Shown here piece by piece: positions 1 to 10,423 of a DNA stretch of 64,000 nt. The position numbers and the translations under genes were made by a program. Each line of letters opens with the position of its first letter. Positions within the stretch are counted from its first letter, which is position 1. Under the pieces are notes generated by a model that made no database searches, was not told the origin of the DNA, and worked only from the letters and a program-made list of their open reading frames with translations. The stretch is from Dugong dugon (Eukaryota; Chordata; Mammalia; Sirenia; Dugongidae), in the NCBI GenBank assembly GCA_030035585.1, contig CM057465.1:28600001-28664000 (forward strand), given 5' to 3'.

Positions 1-35
1 TCAGCATTATGGAAAAATGGAGGATGACTACATTA

Positions 36-129
36 CTACGTAACTGCCAAATTGCATCATGTGTATAACTGCCAAATTGCATCATGTGTATAACTGCCAA
101 ATTACATCATTACACAACTGCCAAATCAC
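36..129. repeat. 25-bp minisatellite, about 3.8 units
   Basis: Units at 36-60, 61-85, 86-110 and 111-129 share the core taactgccaaattgcatcat. The two middle units differ at one base and the last is more diverged. Confidence 0.9.
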
Positions 130-259
130 TGAGAATCCTGGTCCAGCTAAGTTGACACATAGTTTTAACCATCACAGGCAGCGTTACTCTCACCTTGCAC
201 CTCGGCCTTCATTACTACCATAGCTACATCATTAATATGCAGAATGGTTGGATAGTAGA

Positions 260-690
260 TGTTATGGATTGACCTTGTGTCCCCCAAAAATGTGTGTCAA
301 CTTGGCTAGGCCATCATTCCCAGTATTGTGTGATTGCAGGATTAGAGGTAGTTATGTTAGTGAGGCAGGATTCAATCTACAAGATTTTTGACATGTAAAA
401 GAGACCAGGAAGCAGAGAGACAGGGAGACCTTATACCATCAAGAAAGCAACACCATGAGTAGAGTGAGTCCTTTGGACCCGGGGTTCCTGTGTGGAGAAG
501 CTCCTAGTCCAGGGGAAGATTGATGACAACGACCTTCCTCCAGAGCTGACAGAGAGAGGAAACCTTCCCCTGTAGCTGGCACCCTGAATTTGGACTTCTA
601 GCCTACTAGACTGTGAGAAAATAAATTTCTGTTTGTTAAAGCCATCCACTTGTGGTATTTCTGTTATAGCAACACTAGATGACTAAGACA
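260..690 (+). mobile_element. MaLR-type solo LTR with 5-bp target duplication
   Basis: It begins tgttatggattgaccttgtg and ends gactaagaca. An AATAAA signal (620s) lies near the 3' end, followed by the ctgttatagcaacactag block typical of ERVL-MaLR LTRs. GTAGA flanks it at 255-259 and 691-695. No coding capacity. The subfamily appears afrotherian-specific but is not named. Confidence 0.75.
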
Positions 691-845
691 GTAGATTTTC
701 TACTATTATTGTAAATGCAAAATGTCAGATAACAAGATAGTTGATAACTGAGGACTAGGTGTACTGTGCTGAGAATAATTTTTAGGCCATGTCCAGGCTC
801 ACTGGGAAAGTTCTGTTAGATTAGCACGTCTACTCTGGACGATAA

Positions 846-1051
846 GGAGCCCCGGTGGTACAATAGTTAAGCATTCATCTGCTAACCAAAAAGTTGGCAG
901 TTTGAACTCACTCAGCAGTTAAGAGGGAGAAAAGACGTGGCAGTCTGCTCCCATAAAGATTACAGCCTAGCAAACCCTATGAGGCAGTTCTACTCTTTCA
1001 CATGAGGTCAGCAAAGAGTTGAAAATTCGACTAGGCTCCCAGCAGCAACAA
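846..1051 (+). mobile_element. AfroSINE, long form (with 'ataaagattacagcc' segment)
   Basis: Head ggagccccggtggtacaata, a B-box-like gtttgaactcac, the extra segment agtctgctcccataaagatt, and tail agcagcaacaaccc. Diverged. Confidence 0.85.
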
Positions 1052-1365
1052 CCCTGGATGATAAATGGGAGAGTGGTGGAAGAAAGAGCCTTTCAAAGAA
1101 GTTACTTTGGAATTGAGTAATGTTTTACCAAGGGCCTTATATCAAATTTTGTAGCTAGTATTTAAAAAAAAAAAAAAACTTTCATTAACTTTTGTCATGA
1201 GTAGTTTCATGAATGAAGGCCTCATTTTTAAAGTTAAAAGTGTGTCCTTCTTAAAGTACTTAATTTGAGAGTTTTCATTTGTTAATCATAAACTGTAAGA
1301 GACTGTAGAGGTGGCTTCTAGTTAGTGTTTTAATGAGATGCAGCTTGATTCAAAAACTTGAAGGC

Positions 1366-1566
1366 AAAAAAAAAAAAAAAAAAAAAAAATCCATTGCTGT
1401 CTAGTTGATTCTGACACAGAGTAGAACTGTCCCATAGATTTTCCAAGGCTGTAATCTTTATGGCATCCAATTGCCACATCTTTTTCCTGTGGAACGGCTG
1501 GTGGATTTGAACTGCCAACATTTTGGTTAGCAGCCAAGCCATTAACCACTGTGCCACTAGTGCGCT
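1366..1566 (-). mobile_element. AfroSINE, long form, with 24-base A-run
   Basis: The reverse-oriented copy carries the long-form segment (taatctttatggcatcc) and ends in the complement of the head. An uninterrupted A-run at 1366-1389 lies at its left, tail-side end. Confidence 0.85.
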
Positions 1567-1601
1567 CTCTCTCTCTATGTATATGTATGTGTATGTATGT
1601 T
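1567..1601. repeat. TC and TATG microsatellite
   Basis: Short ctctct and tgtatgtatg runs directly after the SINE. Confidence 0.7.
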
Positions 1602-1621
1602 ACAGTGCCCCAGGAAAGGCT

Positions 1622-1855
1622 GCCATTTATTGACTACCTACTCCATGCTATTCAGAGTGATAGATGCTTTACATCCTCCACCTCCCCCGCCAGCTTTATA
1701 GTACCTTTTGAGTTAGGCTTGACTATTTGCTTTCTAAATGATCAGCAATTAAACCGTAGGGCATTTGGTAATTACCCAAGATGATATGTCTGAGAAGGTT
1801 GTGTAGCCAGGATTCAGACCAGTTTTTGTCTGGCTTCAAAGTCCTTGTTCTTAAC
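1622..1855 (-). mobile_element. MIR SINE
   Basis: It opens with catttattgactacctact and closes with caaagtccttgttcttaac, the two ends of MIR in reverse orientation, with the catttgg-taattacccaag core between. Confidence 0.65.
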
Positions 1856-2082
1856 AAAACCAGACCATGTCTTGTTGAAATCTGAGAGCACAGATGTTTC
1901 CCAGTGATGGTCTATGTTTTACATACACTTGAGGACAGCTTTTGGGGTTTGGTTTTACTGTCTTTACATGTTATAACTAAACCAGAAAAGAGAAGCATTA
2001 TTTTCTAATACTTGTCAATCATTATTTTCCAATATTTGCCAATGAGTTGTTTTTCTGTAGAGTGTAATGTTTCATTTAGCAA

Positions 2083-2208
2083 GCCTACAAAAGGTCAGCA
2101 GTTCAAATCCACCAGCTGCTCCCTGGAAACCCTATGGAGCAGTTCTACTCTGTCCTATAGGGTCACTGTAAGTTGGAATCCACTTGACGGCAATGGGTAC
2201 TCTGGTTT
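2083..2208 (+). mobile_element. AfroSINE, short form, 5' truncated
   Basis: It begins at the aaaggtcagcagttcaaatc block and runs to ttgacggcaatgggtact; the head is missing. It ends about 230 bp before the TRHDE exon. Confidence 0.85.
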
Positions 2209-2420
2209 GAGTGAATTTACTTAAATTGAGACAGAAACTTCATCCATGATCTTTTATTGTTTGGGAAATAAATTATGTGTGAATTGTGTTCTCAAGGTGT
2301 TTATGTACTTAAATTTGGTTTGGAAAAAATAAATCTTGCCATTTGGCAAAAATATATTATTAGCAGAAGTATGTACTTTGGTGATATCTTAACTCAAACC
2401 GTAAATGTTATTGAGAACGT

Positions 2421-2437
2421 CCTTTTCTTTTTTCCAG
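2421..2437 (+). promoter_or_regulatory. TRHDE: 3' splice site of the TRHDE exon
   Basis: A run of pyrimidines leads into tttccag, with AG at 2436-2437. It defines the exon start and leaves one base of a split codon. Confidence 0.85.
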
Positions 2438-2711
2438 ATTCCTTGGCATTACTCAGTTTTCACCTACACATGCCAGAAAGGCATTTCCTTGTTTTGACGA
2501 GCCAATCTACAAGGCTACTTTCAAAATCAGCATCAAGCATCAAGCAACCTATTTATCTTTATCCAATATGCCAGTGGAAACTTCTGTGTTTGAGGAAGAT
2601 GGATGGGTTACGGATCACTTTTCACAGACCCCTCTCATGTCCACATATTACTTAGCCTGGGCAATTTGCAACTTCACATACAGAGAAACTACCACCAAGA
2701 GTGGGGTTGTT
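2438..2711 (+). CDS. TRHDE: internal exon of TRHDE, M1 metallo-aminopeptidase (partial gene)
   Basis: TRHDE is a type II membrane, zinc-dependent ectopeptidase of family M1 that inactivates extracellular thyrotropin-releasing hormone by removing its pyroglutamyl residue. The exon starts after a pyrimidine-rich acceptor (ccttttcttttttccag, ending 2437) and stops before a consensus donor (gtaagt, 2712). The first base completes a split codon; 91 intact codons follow from 2439, and the exon ends between codons. Residues 12-22 read [11 protein letters not shown], the conserved M1 motif of the N-terminal beta-sandwich domain. Residues 64-74 read [11 protein letters not shown], also typical of M1 enzymes. 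NFT at 78-80 is a possible N-glycosylation site. The HExxH zinc site and GAMEN motif are expected in later exons and are absent here. I match it to TRHDE rather than ENPEP, ANPEP or LNPEP from remembered protein sequence. The exon number (probably 2) is inferred. No frameshift or stop is seen. Confidence 0.93.
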
Positions 2712-2717
2712 GTAAGT
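2709..2717 (+). promoter_or_regulatory. TRHDE: 5' splice site of the TRHDE exon
   Basis: GTT|gtaagt matches the intronic half of the donor consensus fully. The reading frame leaves the exon after a complete Val codon. Confidence 0.85.
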
Positions 2718-3035
2718 ATTTTAAGCTTAATGATGTTTTTGGATAATGTACCCTCTGTAAAGTAACCTGATTTCTATATTAACAATGAAGCATTTCTAAC
2801 CTCTTTATATTTTATTTAGCTGAATTCCTAACTCTTGGGGAACAATTATCTTCCTGGTTTCAGAGGATCAGAGAGGAACCTGTCTTCTGTACCTACCTCT
2901 TATTCCTTTAAACACTTGCCTACCCCCCGCCCCCATCCCTGTTTGTCCTGATTTCCACCTCCACTCCTGGCTATCTTTGGAGCAGCTGTTGTCTGTTTTG
3001 GGAAATTGCCCACTTTGATTTATGAGACTGGGGAA
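2712..3035. other. TRHDE: intron without recognised elements
   Basis: Only a C-rich stretch (cccccgcccccatccc, near 2925) stands out. No repeat family or coding signal is seen. Confidence 0.5.
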
Positions 3036-3590
3036 AACGGCTTCTTTTTAAAGTTGGGAAATATGTCAAATATACAGAAAATGGAGAATACTATAGTAAA
3101 CCCCATGTACTTACTAGGCAGATCTATAAAACTAAACATTTTACTGTCATTGCTTCAGTCTAATTTAATTTTTGAGAAGGTAAAATAATGGATGGAGTTA
3201 AAACCCTCTCTGTACCTCTCCTTAATCTCATCATCTTATTGTCTTGCCCTCTTCCTTAGAGATCACTACTGTCCTGAATTTGGTGTTTGCCATTTCCATG
3301 AATATTATTATATAATTATTATGCATATATGTATCATGCTGTAAAATTTTATGTAAGTGGTTTTATACTATAGATATCATTCTGCAGCTTACTTCATTTT
3401 ATTTTTTGCATTAAGACTATGTTTTTGTGGTTGGTTTGGATAGAATGGTTGAATGACTGCATCATAATTTGTCAATCCTCCTGTACATGAACATTTTAAT
3501 TTTTCTGAATTTCAGCTATTAACAGTGCTTCAGTCAATATTTTTAGACATAAGTTCTTCTGACCATGTGCTAGAATTTCTGAAAGGTATA
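3036..3590 (-). mobile_element. diverged L1 3'-region fragment
   Basis: The order of blocks (aatatacagaaaatgg, aaaccccatgtac, ttctgcagcttacttcatttt, cctcctgtacatgaac) fits old L1M 3' sequence read in reverse. It is strongly decayed. Confidence 0.45.
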
Positions 3591-3729
3591 AACCTTTTTT
3601 CTACAGCAACGGGTTATGGGTTTTTTAAGGTTCTTTGAGCCCATTAACCGCCAGATGCAGGGATATGTTCTTAGGGAAGGGTGAGATATAATGAGCCTGG
3701 ATAATTTACTGTTTGTATTAAGTTTATAA

Positions 3730-3934
3730 GGAGCCCTAGTGGTGCAATGGTTAATTACTCGGCCGTTAACCTAAAGGTTGGCAGCTGGAACGCACCCAGT
3801 GGCTCCGTGGGAGAAAGACCTGGTGACTTGCTCCCTTAAAGATTGCAGCCTAGAAAATCCTATGGAGCAGTTCTATTCTGCCACATCAGGTTGCTAGGAA
3901 TCGAAAATCAACTCATGGCACCTAATAATAACAC
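3730..3934 (+). mobile_element. AfroSINE, long form
   Basis: Head ggagccctagtggtgcaatg, long-form segment cttaaagattgcagcc, tail ggcacctaataataaca. Confidence 0.88.
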
Positions 3935-3995
3935 AGTAAGTTTACAATAAAAATCAAGTGAATTCTCTTTGGTAACTGTCATTTGTGAGACGATA

Positions 3996-4159
3996 GTGTT
4001 CTAGACACAGTGGTTAAGAGCACGGCCATTAACCAAAATGTCAGCAGTTCAAATCTACCAGCCACTCCTTGGAAGCCCCATGGGGCAGTTCTGCTCTGTC
4101 CTATATGGTTGCTACGAGTTGGAGTCGACTCAATGGCAACAGGTTCTTTTTTTTTTTTC
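3996..4159 (+). mobile_element. AfroSINE, short form
   Basis: It has gacacagtggttaagagcac, the body, tcgactcaatggcaacaggt and a T-rich end. It lies about 60 bp after another copy in the same direction. Confidence 0.88.
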
Positions 4160-4214
4160 TTGGTATACATTGCATTAGTCAGGCTGAGTTAACAACCTTC
4201 TCTCTATTTCAGTG

Positions 4215-4400
4215 GCTTAGGTGATAAATATGCTTTTATTTTAATTTTCATGTCAGCCCTAAGGTAGTGTACTATGATTCTGTTTTTCCAAATGAGTCAA
4301 AATTAAGCAAGTGATAGAGCCATAAGTTGAACCTCTCTTGATCTGATCCCAAATTTTGGGCTTTCCCTTTCTTCCTTAGGATCTATGTTTAACCATTTTT
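4215..4400 (-). mobile_element. MIR SINE (decayed)
   Basis: MIR-like reverse blocks: tttccaaatgagtcaaaatt, aagtgatagagccataagtt and a final ctttcccttt. Confidence 0.35.
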
Positions 4401-5540
4401 CCTGTGTGTCTGAAAGAGAATTCAAGTAGTAATTCTCCTGATCCAATGATGATCACATTCAGTGTTGACTGAACACAACAGTACAGGTCAATAGAAATCT
4501 ATATTCTTATTCTGTATGAAGTTCATAGCTCTATAATAACCTAAATTTTGACAAATATGTTTGGCTCAATGAATTTTCCTTACTGTTACTTTTCATTTAT
4601 ATCACTGTGGAACCTGTTTAAAAAAAATAAATCTGCCTGCATACAAAATTAATACCATTATTGACTAGCTATGTATAGTGAATTCATCTACATAGTCATT
4701 AAAATGATGTTCTTAGTGTTATGCATACTTGCTATAGAGGGGCATTTTACATTTTTGGATTTATAATCATTTGATATGATGAATTCTTTTGATGTTTGTT
4801 GATGTCTCCTATGGACATTTCAAAGCTGTACACATTGGACCATCCAGAGAAAAGGAACACCAAGATATCTCATTTCCTCTTACGCCTTTAAAAGTTGGTG
4901 TTTGACTTGCTGTGGGTATACTGGAAGTGCTTTCTTCTAGAATATTTTCTTTGAAGTATCTTAAAAATGTTCTCAGCCCTATACAACTATGCTTGTTGCT
5001 AAGTGACCCATGTTTAAAATCAGACATACTCTAATTATTTAGATGTGACTTTTTATTAGAGTTGAGAATCTAATTAGTAAATATTTTAAAATTTATACTT
5101 TATAATTTTTATGTAGAGAAGATAAAACATGCTACCAGAGAGCATTGAAAGGTCAACTGGAATAAACTTTTAGATTGTATAATCTAAAAATGCTAAGGTC
5201 AGTAAAAAGGAAAACCAAATTGCAATAGGGAGTTCTTATTTATCAACTGTGGAAATACGGTTTCAAAACCTCTGTTCTTCTGTCACTCTTTGGGAATCCA
5301 GTCTGTTTTCTTTCCACTGCCTTTCCCTCTCATTACTGGAGTACATAGGAATGACATTTCTCAACCCTTATCTAGAAGGAGTGAAAGTTTAGCTTTAGAA
5401 TCTTGGGCATGGAATAGTCATGTGAAGTACAGGTGGTAATTTCATATCAGAAGCTGAAACTCTTTTCTGTGGGATAGGAGAGAGGAACTTGAATAGCATC
5501 TTTCTTGTACATAGCTGAATTATAGCAGTGCCTCAAGTGA
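4401..5540. other. TRHDE: intron, nothing recognised
   Basis: AT-rich sequence with no SINE, LINE or LTR signature that I can support. The open frame on the minus strand near 4.8-5.0 kb has no recognisable product. Confidence 0.5.
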
Positions 5541-5859
5541 GCATATTTGAGACATCACCATCATTATTTGCTTATTAAGCTACTTATACTTTACAAAGCA
5601 CTATCCGAAGCAGTTAGATAAAAAGCAGTCCAAAATCCCTTTAGTGCAGGGATTGAAAATGCAGCCTTCGGAATGAATCCAAGCCTGCAGACATGTTTCG
5701 TTTACTTAGCCCCAAAATGGCTTAACATTTGTCTTTAATTAGTTGTCAAAATTTAGAAATTGGGAGATTATGCACAATATTATTTATTTCTGGCCCGTTT
5801 TGAAAAACTGGAAGATCTTGTAATACTGGGTTCACATTCCAACTTGGTAATGTTCATCT

Positions 5860-6075
5860 TCATTTATTCTTTCAACAGATATTTATTGAATGCCCACTGT
5901 GTGCGAGGCATTGTCCTGGACTCTAGGGATATAACAACAAACAAAGTAGACAAAGTCTCATCTCTCAGGAAGCCTACATGCTAATGGAGAGAGAGGGACA
6001 ATAAACAAATAAATGTACATGTCAGGTGGGTGATATATGCTATGAAGAAAATCAGTGTTCTGAGCTGAGTGGTGG
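5860..6075 (-). mobile_element. L2-like ancient LINE fragment
   Basis: It contains ttcaacagatatttattgaa, a gcgaggcattgtcctggac block and aataaacaaataaatg. The same block order recurs at 27.2 kb. Parts of 6380-6520 look like a continuation. Confidence 0.5.
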
Positions 6076-6529
6076 CTGACCCATTTACTTGCATTTACTG
6101 GCATTTGCTTCCCAGTGTAACTTAATCTAGACCACTTTTGTCCTTTTGTACCTAGTCCACTTCACCTTCTTTGATCAAGTAGTTATTTGGGTTTTCAATA
6201 CTTGTTTGGGGGATAATTCAGTAGGGGAGCCAAGGAATAAGGAGTAGGAAAGATAGGAATAGGAATAAGAAAAGCAATGAATTCACTAATTTTGAATTAG
6301 TGACAATAGCATTCACTAATTATCAAGTGAAAGTTGTAGAAGATAAGTTCAAGACAGTTTAGAAGAGGGAGAAATTTCTGTGGTTTGGAGTCTAGAGATC
6401 TACTTCATAGAAGAGGTGGGATTTAGTGTGGACCGAAGTGATGGTTTGGTCTTAGAGAAACAGATGTACGTATAAAATTCTAGGAAGATGAGATGTTATG
6501 AAAAAGGTCACAGATATAGGGATATCTAT

Positions 6530-6660
6530 GGGAGATAGTATGGCATTCTAGTTATAAACGTGGATTTAAGAATCAGATAGGCCTGTTTTTCAATTTCGGC
6601 TCTGCTTCCATGTGATCTTAGTTAATTACTTAACCTCTCTTTATCACTTTTTTTTTTTTT
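6530..6660 (+). mobile_element. MIR SINE fragment
   Basis: It has aatcagataggcctg, ctctgcttccatgtgatctt and aattacttaacctctcttta in MIR order, followed by a T-run. Confidence 0.55.
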
Positions 6661-6689
6661 AACTGAAAATATGAATTCTTCCTTTACAT

Positions 6690-7258
6690 TGTTGTCCCAG
6701 TTACTGTTGTGACAAAACAAACCACCCCAAAGCTTAGTGGCAGAAAACAACTACTTTATATACTGAAGGTTTCTGTGGGTTAGGAATTTGGACAGGGAAC
6801 AGTGGGGATAGCTTGTTTCTACTCAGTGATGTCTGGGGCCTCAGTTGAGGACTTTTGATAGTTAGGGGTGACTCAACATCGGGGGGCCAGAATGAGCTGG
6901 AAGCATCTTCACCCGTGTGTTTGGGGTTAGTACTGGCAGTCTCTTTGGAACTTAGCTGGAGCTGTGGGCCAGATCACCTGCATGTGGCCTCTCCATGTGG
7001 CCTGAGCTTCCAGAAAGCATGGTGGCCTCAGGGTGGTTGGACCTCTTACATGGTACTTCAGGGCTCTAAAGGTGAGTTTCCCAAAATAACTAGATGGAAG
7101 CTATATGGCCTTTTCTGGCTTATCTTCGTTAAGTCACTCAGTATCACATACACAACGTCTAATAGTTTCAAACAAGTCACTAAATATGGCCCTGATTCAG
7201 TAGCGAGGATGTAGACCCCACCTCTTGATAGGAGAAGTGTCAGATAATTTGTGGAAGT
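6690..7258 (-). mobile_element. MLT1-type LTR, probable 3' LTR of a MaLR element
   Basis: MLT1 blocks in reverse: gacaaaacaaaccacccc, gcttagtggcagaaaaca, gtggcctctccatgtggcc, tagaccccacctcttgata. A related LTR lies in the same orientation at 9.4-10.0 kb with MaLR-like internal sequence between them. Read as the downstream LTR. Confidence 0.65.
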
Positions 7259-7786
7259 GTTTTAAAATCAATACAATTTGCTCTCTGGCCATAAATCATT
7301 TCGGTTCATCCCATGTACAAAATCCACTCACCCCTTAAGAAAGGGTGAACTACCAATAGGTTTTATCCTATTATAGCATCAGGCCCAAGTTTGATGTCTA
7401 GGATCTCACCATATAATTTAGGTCCAGATGCAGAGTGAGATCTTGGGTTTGGTCTCTTGGGCATGATTTCTCTTACTCTGAAGACCTGTCAAGTAAAAAG
7501 ACAAGTTAGTTACCCCCTGCATACCCAATATGCAGTGGTAAAACAGGCATATGATTATTTCAGTAGACACTCCCATTCAAAAATAGAGAAAATGAGAGGA
7601 TACAACAGTCAGTGGCCCATAGCAATTCTGAAATCCAATTGGGCACATGTTGCTAATTACTTTACTATGGCTCTTTGCTACTCTACTCCCTGTGAGTTGT
7701 TCTTCCTGGCACTTGGCCTCACCCCATTGGGATCTTAGTATTGCTCTCTAAGTCTTCTTTTCTTTTCCAATTTAAAAGTAGTTTGC
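7259..7786 (-). mobile_element. MaLR internal region, part 1 (no coding capacity)
   Basis: Blocks such as attatagcatcaggccc, cagtggcccatagcaatt and ccccattgggatctta fit the untranslatable internal region of MLT1-type MaLR elements. Interrupted at 7787. Confidence 0.5.
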
Positions 7787-8434
7787 ACAATTCAGTGACA
7801 TTGATTACAGTCTTCAAGGTGTGTAACAATTCTCACTATCCTTTTCCGAATTATTCCACCATCATTAACATAAACTCACTGCCCCCTCCCTAAGCTTCTC
7901 ATCTAATCTTTCTGGATGCTGTTGTCGATTTGATCCCACATAGATAACTCTTTGAAAGAGCACAATGCTCAAGGCAGACATAGTTTACCAATTAAGCTAA
8001 ACTATTGTTTAGAATGTAACAAGGAGTACTATTATCAGCTCATCTCATGGTCTCTTCAGTTGAATAGAGTTTCTTGAATTGATAGCCACTCATGTTTCTG
8101 AATTTTAATTTACATTTAAACCCTTGATTTCGCCGTAATTTTTTTTTTAAGACTCCACTTTGATGTAATAATAAAACAAACTTATTTATACGCAGATTAG
8201 CTGTTAACAGGCTATATAACTACAGGCAGGAGAAATGCCACATTTCTTAGAATCAAAACCACAGCATTTTGAAAGATGAAACAAGTAGGTTATGATTGAT
8301 TTACACATCATGAAAGAATATATAACTCAGGTGCTAAGACTGTATCTGTCTAAAATGTTTACTTGATTTTCAATAAAGTTGTTTGCCTTTTGGCAATATA
8401 TGAATAAACTCAGAAAAACTTACACTGACCAAAA
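7787..8434. mobile_element. chimeric retro-insert: antisense L1 3' end joined to a polyadenylated sequence
   Basis: Both sides carry the direct repeat AAAAGTAGTTTGC (7774-7786 and 8435-8447), the mark of target-primed insertion. The left part, to about 8020, is the reverse of an afrotherian L1 3' UTR; compare 21.0-21.3 kb on the + strand. The right part contains AATAAA at 8372 and 8403, and an A-run begins at 8431, as in the 3' end of an mRNA. The source transcript is not identified. The A-run places the insert on the + strand as a transcript. Confidence 0.65.
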
Positions 8435-8447
8435 AAAAGTAGTTTGC

Positions 8448-9394
8448 GGTTGTAATTGAATAACCTTCTCCACTTATTTCCTACTAGTGAAAGGTTGGGA
8501 GTCAAAAGCCTCTTTTTCTTTTGTACTGCTTCTTTTGCTTTAAATTCAAGCAGTTGTTAATTCTTTAAAAAACTGTGGGATTTTTTATGTATCAAGTTGT
8601 ATCCACTATTAGACAAAATTACCCTCACAAATCTCACAAAATTACCCTCACAAATCTCTTTGAGATGGGCCTTTTTCTACATTCAGGCTTTGTGGACTAA
8701 TGCCCTTATGTCTGTTAAACGCCCTATTATTTAAGAGACAAGGCTTATGAGGCAACCCTTGAGATCCTCAAAAAGCCTTTTGTCTGTTTGAAAAAGTCTA
8801 TGAGGGACCACTTTAAGAGTTTTAGGGGTCTTAACAAAATCACACCCTTGGCATCATCTTTAGATCATGTTTTTTTCAGACAGTGCCCTAGATTTGATTT
8901 TTTTTCTCTTAGGCTGTTTCTTACTTTGAGAATCTTCCGCCATCTGTAGAGTCTGGGAAGGAAAAACAGTTTTAATTTCAAACCCAGAAAGTCCTGGCTC
9001 TTTTATATTTTCTCTAAATTTTACTTGAAAACTGTACAGTTTGTTCTTAATTTATTTTTCTTTTCTTGTGTTTTTTTCATGGCCAGTGATAAGCCAGGTG
9101 GCACTTTCAGTGTTCTGCCTGAAAATCTCCTTAGCTAGAAAATAGTTTAATAGTTTTATTTCTCATTTTTCATGGTACTACAGGCAACAGTGTAGCCAAA
9201 CTTTCTGCCACCACATAACAAAGGCCCTTTCTCATTCAGCTTCTAATAGCATTTATCTTAATATCTTTGAAGCCCTCACCAACAGCTTCCACTCATAGTC
9301 TGCTTGTAACCCTTCCAGCTTTTGCCTATCACTAGTTCCAAAGCCATGACTGCATGTTTTAAGCTTTTGTTATGGTTATGTCCTAGGTATCAAA
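8448..9394 (-). mobile_element. MaLR internal region, part 2
   Basis: Blocks including tctgggaaggaaaaac, tccttagctagaaa, gtagccaaactttctgcc and tagttccaaagccatgac follow the order of MaLR internal sequence up to the 5' LTR boundary. A 23-bp segment is duplicated in tandem at 8613-8658. Confidence 0.5.
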
Positions 9395-10030
9395 ATCTAT
9401 TTTGGTTGATATTGCTGCATAGTAAACCACCTCAGAACTTAGCAATATAAAATAATTATTTCATCATGCTCTGGATTCCGTATGTCAGCAATTCAGATAA
9501 TGCATAGTAGGGAACAACTTGTCTCTTCTTCATAATGTCTGAGCTCTCAGCTGGGGAGGCTCAATGGCTGGGATAACAAGATATAGTGGGGACTGGAATC
9601 ATCTGGAGGCATCTTTGCTCAAGTGTCTAGTGGTTGATGCTGTTGTCTGGCACCTCAGTTGAGGCTCTTAGCTATACATGGCCTCTCCCTGTTGTTTGAG
9701 CTTCTTTGAAGCATGGTGACCACATGGTGATTGAACTTCTTATCTGCTGATTTAGGCCTCCAAAAACAAATGTACAAAGAAATTTATATCATCCGTTCCT
9801 TCCATTATAAATGGTTATGGAGAATTATATTAGTCACCATCTTTTTCTTTTTTACTGTTAGCAGTGTAGAAATTGTATTACCTTTTCTGATCTAGCCTCA
9901 GTGTCGCTTTTACTACACACTCTGTTAGTTACAACCAGTTACTAGGTTGACTCACATTCAAGGGGAGGGGACACAGACTCCATCTCTCAATGAGAATAGT
10001 GTCAAAGAAGTTGCAGACATGTTTTCAAAC
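9395..10030 (-). mobile_element. MLT1-type LTR, probable 5' LTR
   Basis: MLT1 blocks: gctgcatagtaaaccacctc, gaacttagcaat, gagctctcagctgg, gactcacattcaaggggagg, ccatctctcaatgag. Same direction as the 6.7 kb LTR. Confidence 0.65.
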
Positions 10031-10075
10031 CACCATAGTTGTTATAAATATTGTAAGAGATTATGTATATGAAAG

Positions 10076-10280
10076 GGAGCCCTGGAGGCGCAGTGATTAA
10101 GTGCTCAGCTGCTAACTGAAATGTCAGTGTTTTGAACTGACCAGCTGCTCCATGGAAGAAAGATGTAGCAGTCTGCTTCTGTAAAGATTTACAGCCTTGG
10201 AAACCCTATGTGGCAGTTTTATTCTGTCCTGTAGCGTTCCTATGGATCAGAATCAACTTGATGGCAACGGTTTTGGTTTA
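10076..10280 (+). mobile_element. AfroSINE, long form
   Basis: Head ggagccctggaggcgcagtg, gtctgcttctgtaaagattt, and tail tgatggcaacggttttggtt. Confidence 0.9.
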
Positions 10281-10367
10281 ATGTATATGAAATCACAAGC
10301 ACAATGCTTGGCACATAGAACTTTGATGACTATAATTAAATTGGTATGTTCAGAAGACGTATAAGGG

Positions 10368-10409
10368 AGTAGTGTTAAGTAAATTTAAGAGTAGTGTTAA
10401 GTAAATTTA
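10368..10409. repeat. 21-bp tandem duplication
   Basis: gagtagtgttaagtaaattt occurs at about 10368 and again at about 10389. Confidence 0.75.
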
Positions 10410-10423
10410 ATTGCGTCCTTCTG

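Larger units (their letters stand above)
1..2437 (+). other. TRHDE: upstream intron of TRHDE (partial)
   Basis: Sequence before the exon's splice acceptor, holding a short tandem repeat, one MaLR LTR, three SINE copies and one MIR. No upstream exon is seen. The stretches 691-845, 1052-1365 and 1856-2082 show nothing beyond an A-run near 1165. Confidence 0.7.

Noticed and set aside
1..129. CRISPR-like array
   Set aside because: The 25-bp units are directly tandem with no spacers, in a mammalian intron.
2275..2655. 126-residue frame overlapping the TRHDE exon
   Set aside because: Wrong reading frame for the exon and runs through the intron and splice acceptor. The true frame starts at 2439.
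6855..7214. 119-residue open frame
   Set aside because: It lies wholly in an antisense MLT1 LTR. No protein family, splice context or codon signal.
8372..8408. The two AATAAA signals as the 3' end of a resident gene
   Set aside because: They lie inside a target-duplicated insert that ends in an A-run, so they were carried in by retrotransposition.
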